DNA of 64,000 nt, from the NCBI GenBank assembly GCA_949361645.1, contig OX442427.1:6969379-7033378 (forward strand), given 5' to 3'. The stretch is from Spongilla lacustris. Its lineage: Eukaryota > Porifera > Demospongiae > Spongillida > Spongillidae. This document shows, piece after piece, positions 10,916 to 23,506 of the stretch (position 1 is its first letter; every line of letters begins with the position of its first letter). Made by a program: the position numbers and the translations under genes. The notes under the pieces are model-generated. The model searched no databases. It had not been told where the DNA came from and saw only the letters and a program-made list of their open reading frames with translations.

Positions 10916-13506
10916 ACTCACACTTGCACTCCCCTCTACACAACATACACACCCCTCTATACAACATATACTCCCCTCTACACAACATACACACTCCCCT
11001 CTACACAACATGCACTCCCCTCTACACAACATACACTCCCCTCTACACAACATGCACACCCCTCTACACAACATACACTACTCCCCTCTACACACCCCTC
11101 TACACAACATACACACCCCTCTACACAACATACACACCCCTCTACACAACATACACTCCCCTCTACACAACATACACTCCCCTCTACACAACAGGGGTGT
11201 GTATGTTGTGTAGAGGGGTGTGTATGTTGTGTAGAGGGGTGTGTATGTTGTGTAGAGGGGAGTGTATGTTGTGTTGCACTCCCCTCTACACAACATACAC
11301 ACCCCTCTATACAACATACACTCCCCTCTACACAACATACACACTCCCCTCTACACAACATGCACTCCCCTCTACACAACATACACTCCCCTCTACACAA
11401 CATACACTCCCCTCTACACAACATGCACACCCCTCTACACAACATACACTACTCCCCTCTACACAACATACACACTCCCCTCTACACAACATGCACTCCC
11501 CTCTACACAACATACACTCCCCTCTACACAACATGCACACCCCTCTACACAACATACACTACTCCCCTCTACACACCCCTCTACACAACATACACACCCC
11601 TCTACACAACATGCACACCCCTCTACACAACATACACTACTCCCCTCTACACACCCCTCTACACAACATACACACCCCTCTACACAACATACACACCCTC
11701 TACACAACATACATCCCCTCTACACAACATACATGTACACTCCTCTTTACATATACACTCCCACACTCCCCTCTACATATACACTCCCTTTTAGACAGCA
11801 TACACACTCCACTCTACACAGCATACACTCCCCTCTACACAACATACACACCCCTCTACATAACATACACTCCCCTCTACACAACATACACACCCCTCTC
11901 CTCTACACATCATACACTCCCCTCTACATATACACCCCTCTACATATACACCCCTCTACATAGCATACACTCCCCTCTACACAACATGCACACCCCTCTA
12001 CACAACATACACTACTCCCCTCTACACACCCCTCTACACAACATACACACCCCTCTACACAACATACACACTCCACTCTACACAGCATACACACCCCTCT
12101 ACACAACATACACTCCCCTCTACACAGCATACACACCCCTCTACACAACATACACACCCCTCTACACAGCATACACTCCCCTCTACACAACATACACACC
12201 CCTCTACATAACATACACTCCCCTCTACACAACATACACACCCCTCTCCTCTACACATCATACACTCCCCTCTACATATACACCCCTCTACATAGCATAC
12301 ACTCCCATCTACACAACATACACACTCCACTCTACACAGCATACACACCCCTCTACACAACATACACTCCCCTCTCAGGGGCGGATCCAGGAATTCTGGA
12401 AGGGGGGTCTAAGATTAAATTCACACCCCTCTACACAACATACACTCCCCTCTACACAACATACACTCCCCTCTACACAACATACACACTCCCCTCTACA
12501 CAACATGCACTCCCCTCTACACAACATACACTCCCCTCTACACAACATGCACACCCCTCTACACAACATACATTACTCCCCTCTACACACCCCTCTACAC
12601 AACATACACACCCCTCTACACACCCCTCTACACAACATACACACCATGCATGCTTCACAAGCTAATTAATTATTCATTACTTGGAGCCAAGGGGGGCTCT
12701 TTAGACCCCAAAGACCCCCCTGAATCCGCCCCTGCCTCTACACAACATACACACCCCTCTACACAACATACACTACTCCCCTCTACACACCGCTCTACAC
12801 AACATACACACCCCTCTACACACCCCTCTACAAAACATACACACCCCTCTACACAACATACATCCCCTCTACACAACATACATGTACACTCCCCTCTACA
12901 TATACACTCCCCTCTACACAACATACACACCCCTCTACACAACATATACTCCCCTCTACACAACACACACTCCCCTCTACATATACACTCCCCTCTACAC
13001 AACATACACACTCCACTCTACACAGCATACACACCCTTCTACACAACATACACTCTCCTCTACACAACATACACTCCACTCTAAACAACATACACACTTT
13101 CCTCTACACAGCATACACTCTCCTCTACACAACATACACTCCCCTCTGTATAACATACACACTCCCCTCTACACAACATACACTCCCCTCTACATAGCAT
13201 ACACCTCTACACAACATACACTCCCCTCTACACAACATACACACTCCCCTCTACACAACATACACTCCCCTCTACACAGCATACACTCTCCTCTACATGT
13301 ACACAACATACACTCCCCTCTACACAGCATACACTCTCCTCTACATGTACACAACATACACTCCCCTCTACACAGCATACACTCCCCTCTACACAACATA
13401 CACTCCCCTCTACACAACATACACACTCCCCTCTACACAACATACACTCCCCTCTACACAGCATACACTCTCCTCTACACAACATACACTCCCCTCTACA
13501 CAACAG
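10916..13506. repeat. Minisatellite block in the opposite orientation, with an internal flip
   Basis: The same unit as at 9686-10830 but reverse-complemented (CCCCTCTACACAACATACAC), more than 100 copies. A short segment at about 11192-11273 returns to the original orientation, with sharp switch points at both ends. A hAT-like MITE interrupts the array at 12376-12734. Higher-order copies are evident around 11330-11460, 11460-11560, 11990-12060 and 12480-12610. Not coding. Confidence 0.95.
12376..12734. mobile_element. hAT-like MITE with minisatellite inside
   Basis: The left end reads CAGGGGCGGATCCAGGAATT and the right end is the inverse of CAGGGGCGGATTCAGG. Both ends continue to GGGGGGTCT after a small length difference. 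The CAGGGGCGGAT terminus is typical of hAT-related non-autonomous elements. CCTCT lies immediately outside both ends (12371-12375 and 12735-12739), but the surrounding repeat makes this weak as a target duplication. The interior from about 12423 to 12645 is the same minisatellite unit as outside, followed by a unique AT-rich tail. Confidence 0.75.
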
Positions 13507-13582
13507 GGGAGCTACCAGGGGTCTGATAACTGTGGAAATGTCAGCTCTCTTCTGCAGGCTGAGCCAACAGCCAGCCCCCATA

Positions 13583-13668
13583 AAAATAGGGGCCAATGGT
13601 CCTAGCCATAGAAGTGTCAATGGGACTCACTCACACTGCAATTAAGTCCAGTCAGCAGCCTTGCACAA
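13583..13668. repeat. 85-base direct repeat flanking the minisatellite (copy 2)
   Basis: Near-identical to 10831-10915, differing at a handful of bases (for example TAGCCATAGAAGTG versus TAGCCATGGAGGTG). Confidence 0.85.
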
Positions 13669-14220
13669 CCAGTGGTTCCAGATGGAGTTACCCAGACCCC
13701 TCACTGCCAGCAGGAGAGCTACAGCTGCCACATAACCAGGGGTCAATGTGACCTCCACAATAATGTCAATGGAAATGCCAGACAAAACTCACACTTTAAA
13801 TGGAGTCTTCAAATACACACACACACACGCACACGCACACCACACGCGCACACACACACACACCTCTGCGCACTAGACACGCACATGCATAACTCATAAT
13901 AACTACGTGAGCGCACTCTTTTAAAGTGTTTAGAATACCGGTACTCTACTCGCGCTTATGCGATGTGCTCAATCGGACTATGGAGTACTATTAAAACGAT
14001 CGGACACTCACCAACATGTCATTGCCGACCTCCAATGAGTTAGATCGAGACTGTTGAAAAGTTATTCAGACGCGCCACATGCATATGGCTACATCTATTT
14101 TCGTATGCAGCTGATGCATTGAGGCCTGGAAACGAGAGATGGGCGGACATAAATTGCTAGGGTTACCGTACAATAAAACATATGTAGTATTGCCGTGTGA
14201 ACGCACCCATATATGGGCAT
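13669..14220. other. Non-coding DNA with a CA-rich microsatellite
   Basis: An imperfect (CA)n tract lies at about 13816-13864. The rest shows no exon or known element. Confidence 0.5.
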
Positions 14221-14228
14221 GGCGTACA

Positions 14229-14282
14229 GTTTAGGACCTAAACTATGGTTTAGGACCTAAACAAAGTGTTTAGGACCTAAAC
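14229..14282. repeat. Three tandem 15-base hairpins GTTTAGGACCTAAAC
   Basis: Identical copies at 14229-14243, 14248-14262 and 14268-14282, about 19 to 20 bases apart. Each is an inverted repeat of GTTTAGG around a single A. GGCGTACAG lies on both sides (14221-14229 and 14296-14304). It could be a binding-site cluster or a fragment of a foldback element. Confidence 0.75.
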
Positions 14283-14610
14283 ACTCGTCGTGTTCGGCGT
14301 ACAGATAATTTTGTCAGAATCCGGACTCAGAAATTTCCGGATGTTGTTGAGACAGTGTTAGCCACAATGTATATAATATTATATGTACTGTATTTATGTT
14401 GTTTTGATTATTAATGATAGTAGCATACATTTATTATTACTTACTAGATGGCAGTCTGAACACCTGCCTTGTTAAATCAGTGCTTTAATAGGATTGAGCC
14501 CTTTTGAGCTGTCTTTGCTTGCTATGTTATCTTATGTATGTATTGTGTATTTAATAATTATAATATATAAATAACAAGATAAATCACCCTACACATAAGA
14601 CAACTGCTAA

Positions 14611-14856
14611 CTACAAAACATCATCTGGGAGGTTTATGGTGGAGCAGTAGGACCTTTTAAGGATGGCCCTGGCATTGGCCCTGACCAAAGCCAAACTGAG
14701 ACGGCCATATAGGCTGCACAACATCTGGGATTTTTCATCGTTGGCCCAAACAGTAAGTCGCGATGCTAATTGGGACAAAGCTTGTCTTGCCTCTTTACCC
14801 AGTCCACAGACCCACGTTCGATGCCTGATCACATATAAAGATGCAGGCCCAAGCAT
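14611..14856 (-). pseudogene. Retroelement-type polyprotein C-terminal fragment
   Basis: The minus-strand translation contains LSQLASRLTVW, then LYGRLSLALVRANARAI. A similar pattern (KKLASRLSVQ, then IYSRLNLSLVRSNARA) occurs in the insertion at 32942-33282, so both come from one repeated family. From general familiarity this resembles the 3' coding end of retroelement pol genes in marine invertebrates, but the exact class is uncertain. Confidence 0.45.
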
Positions 14857-15582
14857 ATTTCTGTGTCATGTGTTCCACATTACATATATCCTATATCAAC
14901 CATTTTTATGTAGGTGAAGGGGATGGGGGTGGGGGATGTACTGGCCAGCAATTCTCAACCTTTTTGCATGATGTTCAAAGCCATTCGTACCATCTAAGCT
15001 TAAGCGATCAAATTTTTACTGAAGATCAATCAACTATGAATATATATATTAGTAATACCGACCTGGCAGGCCGACATGACAGGCCGGCCCACAGGTCGGA
15101 CCCCGGCCTGACTTTCGGCAACCCTGGTATACCTTATTATATCTGGCACTGGCGGAGCGGATTTTATTGTAAGGGGGGTGGGGGGCCAACTTAAGTTAAG
15201 GGAGGGGCAGCTTTCACATTTTTTGAGTCCCAAAACATAGCATAATTGATAGTACCATATAATACGACAAGAATTACTTGCTTTCACTATCTCAAACCAA
15301 ATACTTCGTCCCAGTCCATTTTATATCGATCGTGGTGCCATGCAAATTTGAATTAGTATTCAGTATTATTTATTATTTACATGTAGGTCAGCCCAACTGC
15401 CGCTACCTCTGGTATCTTCAAATCCAAACTTGGTTAACGTTAGTAACGTTCGTACTACTTTTTTTGATGTTCGAGTAGTAGATTACATGGGATGTCATAT
15501 TAAATAAATGAAATGATTGATTGACTGATTGAATATAACGACTATTAATAATGCGCCTATCATTGTTACGTGAGACCAGGGA

Positions 15583-16643
15583 TTTGACCTTTATTAAATC
15601 ATAGATTGACGGTGGTATACTGTGACTCAATAAGTCACAATCGTAGTTACTAGAAATTGTATTCACATGGTCTGTCAAAACTTGTAATAGTTACCTTTCA
15701 TGTGGCTGATTATGTACACTGATAGGTGCATGGTCCTTGCTCTAGCGATCTGTGCATGAAATTAAGTCAATCGATCTCTTCTCGTCGATGCAGCTTGTTT
15801 GGAGGTGTGGGATCATGTATACATGTATTATGCAACACAAACAAGCTAGGTCCTGGCGGAAAAGGCAGCAAAACGGAAGTTTGGTAGGCTGTTTACAACA
15901 AAAGAGCTGTATGGAGTGGTCCAGGAAACTCAGGCGGGGAGCACTGTAGGCATATATGCATCACTAATCACCATACCAGTACATGTACATGTAGTGCATT
16001 TTAGTGAGAGTGTGTAGCATGCCCTGAAGGCTAACTATAGCTTGCCTTGATGTTGGAAACTGTCTGGCAAAGCCAGGACCAGTTGTGGTAACAATATACA
16101 GCGCTCACGAGTTATAAGCAGTTGACCTTGAATGGAAAAAAAACGATTATGCTAGCTTGCGTGATCTCCTAGCTACTGTTCGATTTCCACCTAGGCCGGT
16201 AAACACAAAGCTAAATCATGCACCTTGTCCTAGCTGATTACATACATAGATGTTGTGAATGGCTTACACGAATTAAGTGTAAGCACCCATCTAATTGCAC
16301 AAGGCTTTTAAGTGAGACTGAAGGATAGTGCACTGCTATACTTATAACTTATGTTATGCATGCATGCATCCAGTTTTATAACCCTAATACACATCAAAGA
16401 ACAAAAATTGCTTTATATGGGCTGATATCAGAGCAAGCAGCCCACTTATAATTACATAGTTTATTCGTAGATTTTGTAGCCATCCTATCAGTGTACATAA
16501 TCAGCCACATGAGAGGTAACGAAGTTTTGACACACCACGTGAATACAATTTCTAGTAACTAAGATTTGTGACTTAAGTCGTCGACTTAAGTCACAATACT
16601 ACCGTCAATCTATGATTAATAACCGGTCAAATCTCTTCGCTAG
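15583..16643. mobile_element. Foldback (long terminal inverted repeat) element
   Basis: 15585-15735 and 16485-16640 are inverted copies with small indels, sharing CCTATCAGTGTACATAATCA, AATACAATTTCTAGTAACTA and CCGTCAATCTATGATT. The 750-base interior has no ORF of note. The right arm contains a perfect 15-base palindrome with a one-base spacer at 16566-16596; the left arm has a decayed version. No clear target duplication was found. Confidence 0.75.
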
Positions 16644-16936
16644 GTGGTTTGATAAAAGGTCAAACGCGTGGCCGGACTGTGGCCCAGTAATGATTTCACG
16701 CGTCAAATCCGTATAATAGTACAATGTGCGTTCATTAATATTAAAAGGAGGGGCAGAACGCTGACGTCACTGTACAAGTGAAATCGGGGCAAGCCCCCTC
16801 CAGCCATCCGGTTAATCCCTAATACATGTATTATATTTATTATCTCTGACACAACCGGTTGTGTATATTAGGTAAAAGCTGGATTTTAATAAATTAGCGG
16901 TTGATTAGTGCTAGCTATGCATGTACATAGGTGAAT

Positions 16937-16991
16937 CAACACCTTTTGAAGCCGGCTTCTCTGGAAGAGAAGCCGGCTTCAAAAGGTGTTG
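16937..16991. repeat. Perfect 26-base hairpin
   Basis: The arms 16937-16962 and 16966-16991 are exact reverse complements around GGA. Each arm contains the self-complementary 12-mer GAAGCCGGCTTC. No coding context. It could be a small MITE, a hairpin RNA precursor or a recent fold-back insertion. Confidence 0.85.
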
Positions 16992-17640
16992 AGTGGGAAA
17001 TCGCAAACCATAAAATGTGCGTGACGTCATGGTACAAAATGATTAATTGAGCACTTCGAAAATCAATTCCCTTTATCGTACGTACGTGTAGCAGTGGCTG
17101 CACGTAACCATGACTGAGCGGAAGTCCTCGATAGCATGGATCTGCAAAAGCCTTCACCTGCCTAAACTCGAACGGTGAGCCATATAGGCCTCTCGATCAA
17201 AGCGGAGTACGTGCGCGCGCGTCGCGCGCGTTCTCACTCCCGCTCCCGTTAATAGTGGCATTGCGGTGTTCATGTTGCCTGTACTGTAACCAGAGATACG
17301 TTATACGTATCTATGCTGTAACTTAATTGTCTTCCCACCTGCGCGACGTAGGCCTTGCAGATAATACATACATGTAGTGTATATCTATGGCCAAACGTCA
17401 AGGCCTATCATAAAAGGAATGGAGTCGCGACCAGACAGTCCGCGCGTTGCTAACGATGTAGAACTATTAAAGTGTAGACTAGTGACTGGAGGGTGGGACG
17501 GGGAGATACTGAGGTGCACACGAGGTGCATCTCTGTTGTTCGCTTTTATCCACGTAGCAGAGGGATGGGAGAACGCGAACCCCATTGCCCCTTGCATTGA
17601 AAATGCATATCCATTCCTAAGGCTTGTGCCAAGAGTGCGT
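16992..17640. other. Non-coding DNA upstream of the UNC13-like gene
   Basis: Holds alternating GC tracts (GTGCGCGCGCGTCGCGCGCG near 17211). No exon could be assigned. The promoter and first exons of the downstream gene could lie here, but nothing proves it. Confidence 0.35.
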
Positions 17641-17649
17641 ACGTGTGCG

Positions 17650-17671
17650 TGTGCGTGTGTGTGTGGGGGGG

Positions 17672-17756
<85 letters not shown>
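17650..17756. repeat. (GT)n microsatellite
   Basis: Nearly uninterrupted GT from about 17677 to 17755, with an imperfect start containing GGGGGGG. Confidence 0.95.
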
Positions 17757-17887
17757 ATATACAGGCCACCATGCCTCTCTCCTAATGCTCACCACCACTC
17801 AGCTTTGTTACCCAGAGTATCCTAATGTTCTGTTATGAGAAGCAGAGACCTACACATGTGTGGTGTGTGGAGTACTATCAAGATATG

Positions 17888-18045
17888 GTTGCATGGGCTC
17901 ATGTGTGCATGGGCTCATTTGTGCATGGGCTCATGCGTGCATGAGCCCATGTGTACATGGGCTCATGTGTGCATGGGCTCATGTGTGCATGGGTTCATTT
18001 GTGCATGGGCTCATGTGTACATGGGCTCATGTGTGCATGGGCTGG
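17888..18045. repeat. 16-base minisatellite ATGGGCTCATGTGTGC
   Basis: About ten copies directly before the first exon I can assign to the UNC13-like gene. Confidence 0.9.
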
Positions 18046-18073
18046 TAAATGTTGTTTTCTGATTTTTCTCCAG

Positions 18074-21000
18074 GAGCCCAGGTAGTTCTCCAGCCAGCGT
18101 GTTGGCAGACAGAACTGCTGAAGTAAGAAAAGAAGCACCATTAGCACCACACTTAGCACCACAAGCACCACATGTAACACCACTAGCACCACACATAGCA
18201 CTGCACACATCATCATCACTGTATTCATTAGGGGGAGGGAGATAGGGAGAGGAGAGAGGGAGAACGGGGAAGATGAGAGGGGGAGGAGAGAGGATATATT
18301 GGAAGAGGGTCACTTACATATATGGAGGGGGGAGGGGGCTTACAGTAGGCAAAATTGTAATATGCAATTGAAGATCTACTTTCACAGGGAGAGAAGCCAG
18401 AAAAACCTGATGTTCCCCAAACACTACAGGTAAATGTGAAGCAGCAGGTCAAAGTGATTCATTTACATACAATACAAACACATGCACCCCTATGTATACT
18501 ACACGTACATTAACACATACACTACTCACACGTGATGTACACAATGTGTTTAGAGCACTACTGTGGTTGCCCAGAGTAAGCCCGGGGATTCCCTGTCTTC
18601 AGTGTCACGTGATGTTGAATTGTGGACTATGAAGCAGACTGAGGTAACCATAGATACATGATATAATTAAAATAAAATTGGTGATTTAGGATTTCAGTTG
18701 AGGAAACAAGGAACATAAATTACATTTAGCAAGGTAGATTTGCTAAATAACGTAGGTCTGTAATATTTATAGATTTCTGAATGTATGATTTCCGTAATTC
18801 CTTGTTTCCTTACTTTACAACTGACATTCGATATGATATTCACTCATTTGTTTCTAATCTGAGTGTGGAGGGGGGGGAGGGGGATGGTGGGGGGTCTGTT
18901 CTCCAAAGGCACTTCTATGATTTCTGGCCATGCTGACAACTGTTTTCAAAAAAACATGTACATGTAGATCATCAACCACATACAAGTTTGGGCTTCCAAA
19001 AGCCTAGGACAGTTCATAAGGAAATGATATGAATATAAAGTTATACAAATGCCTCGCATTTGAATCGCGATAACTCCCAAACAACAATGATATTAACTTC
19101 CTATTTTCAACGCAATATTTATATATGCGAGTTATCATTTTCTCGTGAACTGTCCCATCTGTTGTAGGCATTACTTTAATTTTTGTATTTATAGATTAAT
19201 TGCAATTATAATTTTACTACACTAATTGTTTGTACATAATAGTTATTCTGAAGCAAAAAATAAAATAAAATTGATTGGGCCAGTGGAGTCTTATTGTGGA
19301 TTTAGAAGGGTTTCCCTTGACACCAGACCAAGTGGTGGTTGTGCCATGGACATGTATTGAGCTTCTTGAGCATGGTCCCTCGAATACACACCACTGAGCC
19401 TTGCAGCAAAGAGAAGGCACATCTCAGCCACATGATGGTTAAGCTATAGGCCTGGTTCCATTTAGCAGGCGCTTATAGCTTGTCGTGGCTTGAAGGCCAC
19501 CAGTGCAAGTGAGAATAAGTGAAGTGAAAGAGGCATGTTCGACTTCACGGATACAGTGGTCATTTCCCCTCTCATTTTCATGGCTACGGTAGCATGCAGG
19601 TAGTGGGCCTTTTTGGTTCATGAGGATTAAAAAACTTTTACATAAATAATATTTCCGTTTGAACCGACACCCCCATCAATTATGGACTTTAGCTTAGGCA
19701 GGGCGTTGGTATTGAAGGATCTCATATCCATGCATTTCATCCTGCTTTATGATAAGGTCTACTAGAAGCTGTGATACTCAGAGGTGGAGAGGTGAGAAGG
19801 GTTAGGTAGGCCCAGGCCTCTCTCCAGATCAGGGGGTGCTGCATGACCAGTGAGGGAAGGAATAACATTGAATCTTTGAGTGGTTATAAAAGATGGCCAA
19901 TGTTGGGGGACCTGACAAACTTGTTGGTTCTAGTGCTATCGCATAACTGCTAACATGCTTCAATCGTGACAAAGATACAATTCAATAAACCTCTTATCTG
20001 AGCGAATCTTATCTTATCAGAGCGAATCTTATCTTATCAGATCTGGAAGAAGGAAACGGAGAAACTTTTTGTAAGGTTCGAGTGTGGGAATGATTGCAGC
20101 TCTATCCAAATATGCTCACTAAAGTCGAATTGATTTCTTGAACCTAATGTTATTAAAGATTTACCTTCTCCCTCCCCCATCCCTCTCCTCCTCCCCCATC
20201 CCTCTCCTCCTCCGCCATCCCTCTCCTCCTCCCCCATCCCTCTCCTCCTCTCCCATCCCTCTCCTCCTCCCCCATCCCTCTCCTCCTCTCCCATCCCTCT
20301 CCTCCTCTCCCATCCCTTTCCTCCTCTACCTTTCCCCTTTCCCCCTTCTTTCCCCTCTCCTCCTCTGGTTGATTTTTAATTATGATGAGTTGTTTAGCTT
20401 CAATGATAATTCAAGTTACGTAAAAGTAGTTATGAAGGGGAGGAGTGACAGCACGCATTTACATTGCACTGATAGGTGGTATACCTGAGGAAGGGAAAGA
20501 GGGAGGGAGGGAGGAGGGAGAGAGGCGGGAGAGAGAGAGTGAGGGAGAGAAAAGATGGGAAAGAGGGAGGGGGAAGGGTCTTTGTAAAACTGATACCAAT
20601 GGCACTTTTGCATTTACAATGTTCAGATTGAGCAAGCTTTCCAGATTGCAGTAGACACGGCACTAGGTGCAGCGAGCTTGGAACCTCATAGGAGGGACGT
20701 AGAAGCCTATATCAATAAAGTGAGCTGGTTGGTGTGTGGTCACATGGCCCTTGCACTGGTCACATGACCCTTGCACTGGTCACATGACCCTTGCACTGGT
20801 CACATGACCCTTGCACTGGTCACATGACCCTTGCACTGGTCACATGATCCTTGTACTTGGTTTTACATGTAGGCCTTTAGCCTTCCAGAGGAGACCAAGA
20901 CAGGGCTATGGCAGAAGGCCCAGGCCAAGCAGGTAACTAGATTTTTTTTTGCTATCCCTCAATTGTGGGGTGTTATCGGACTTGAAGAAACATGTCTTTA

Positions 21001-23467
21001 TATCTTCTAGCAGACCATGTTGTTAATAAATGTTGTTACATGTACTGTTTTTACCAAGTCATGCTGAATTTTTATTTAAAGTGCACTGATAGTCTCTCTG
21101 TCTGTGTTTCCTTTTTGGAGGGTTTGGCCAGGTCATTTTATAATTACTCATCTTCAATGCGGAGGCACTAATGGGCTCACTTAATTGATTTAGATGTCTT
21201 TGTGTGTTATGTTTAGCTTTGCACACATTCATGCACTCCTTTGCACACATTCATGCACTCCATCTGTACTGTTATTGTGTGCTTACATGTGTGCTTACAT
21301 GTGTCTGCTTATGGAGGGAAAGGTCCACCAGGGACAGTTGGACAAAGTGGCATGTGCACAAGACCGTTATTTTTTGTGAGGCTGGGGGGGGGGGGGGGGG
21401 GGGGGGAGGAGGAGGAGGACGAGGTTTTTGCACCTGGCACCTGGAGTTAAAATATATAATGGGATGTCCTGTGCCATACTGTAGGTAATGGAAAATTACT
21501 TATATAGCTATGGCATATTTAGTTAATTCAAAATTATGTGCTCCATAACAAATAGGGGAACTTGTGTTCCATAAATGGAGAACATTTGCAGCTCTTGGAA
21601 AATTGAAGAAAACTTGAAATACTACTCACAAACCCAGCTTTGCTGAATAATGTCCCATTAGCAAGCCATTGTTGATCCTGAATGTCTAAATCCATGTCAA
21701 CAACGTAATAATACATGCAAGGTGCATATCTGGCTGTGTGCATATCTAGCTGTATACATATCTAGGTGCAATATTTGATGTTATCATGGCCAACCCTGTA
21801 TGTGTGTGCATGTGCAACGGTTTAATACTAACCTATTTTGTGCATTCTGTGTCAGTATGCAGGGTTAAAGCTATGTGGAAAGCTCATCAGTGCTCGTGAT
21901 ATTCCAGCCATGGATGCTAATGGTTCGATGGCCAGCAAGTTGACCATATACCATAGATGATACTAAACTTTCATTTCAGGAAAGAGTGACCCGTATTGTG
22001 TGGTGGGCATTATTTCAGAGAATGATAGGGATAGTGAAAGTGTCAAGCATCATACTAAATTGAAATTTTTTTTTACCTCAACCATCAAGATGGCTACATT
22101 GGAGCCAGTATGGAATGAGAAATTTGAACTGTGAGTGCATTTCACACACTGGTACACATCCAACTGCTTCTTAAACGTTAGCAGCAGCTGCCCAGCTGAT
22201 ACGTTTCTCCTCTCAGGCCCATCCACGATTGTGCTGGGGAGGTCCTGTTGATTGAAGTGTGGGACAGCGATAAGCAGGGCGTGGGTGCATCAGAGATCAA
22301 GGGGTTCAAAGGATTTGGAATGTGAGTTGGGGCTGCTGAAAATGTCCAGCAGATGATTTTGATTGTAGCTGCAAAGTTTGTTTACACATTGACTAAGTGT
22401 ATTCATACACAGGCTCCACACTACTCATGCAAACGTATGGCATGTGTAGCTGATTCAAAACTATACATTGTATGTTCTACAACAAATAGGGCAGTGTGTA
22501 GTCCATAAATGGAGAACATTTTCATCAAATGATGCAAATATGTAATGCCTGCAATTAGTACTTTGTTTATGCTTTGCGCTACAATCCTTTTCCCTAATAA
22601 TCCTGTTTAATAATCCTACTAATAATCAATCACATTTCTACTAACCGTACTAAGGCTGTTGAGTGTAGGCCAAGTGCCTGGGTACATACCAGACCCTATT
22701 GGGGAGGGTGTGGGAGAAAAATGTGCTTTGGTCTTACTTTGATGAGAGATTTAATGAAGAAATGTGCATTTGTGTGCCCGCCACAAAAGAAACACAAAAG
22801 AAAACATATGATAAATCTAAATCACTTTTATAAATTACTTGTGAAACAAGTAATTAATAACCATATCATTACAATTGAAATTTAAATGAACAATGAAAAT
22901 AAATATGACTGAAAAACGTGCTAAAATGTCAGTGCTCCACTATCAAACCCTAGACCACATCGCTGCTGAACTGCTTCTATCTCTTGAACCAGTGAGGTAT
23001 TTTCATTCTCTACTTGCTGCATGTTGTGCTGTATCATAAATGATCGGCAAACGTGCAGTTTCTTCTTAGCAGCAGCATGGGGCACAGGTCTGTTGTCTGC
23101 TTCACCACTGTGAGCAGTTAGCTTTGCAAGAGTGACATTTGTTCTCACTGTCATTACTAGTAGCTAGTAAACTCTAGTAATCTCTGGCTGGGCACTATAA
23201 TCGTGGTCTAGATTGTGGTCGATATTGTCATTTCTACGTGTACAAAAATTATATGCAGTTATACATTGTATCTAGGACTGAATGCATGGAACTTATTGTG
23301 CCTGTCAAAAAAGAAAAGACATTTGGGGCCAGGCCATGATGATGCCCCACCCTCCCCCCAACATGGCTAATCCTCTTTGCTCTGTGCACACATGGATGCA
23401 CAGTTGATGGGCATCATTTAGATTGAAGATGTGCTGTTCCGACTAATTATAAGACCACACACTCCCT

Positions 23468-23506
<39 letters not shown>

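Noticed and set aside
9784..12669. ORFs of up to 587 codons rich in CVEG, HNIHTPLY or STQHTLP words
   Set aside because: The minisatellite unit has few stop codons in any frame; the peptides simply repeat the unit and occur on both strands.
9686..13506. CRISPR-like array
   Set aside because: Units are contiguous tandem repeats without unique spacers, in an intron-bearing animal genome.
17385..17838. ORFs with long Cys-Val or His-Thr runs
   Set aside because: They are translations of the (GT)n microsatellite.
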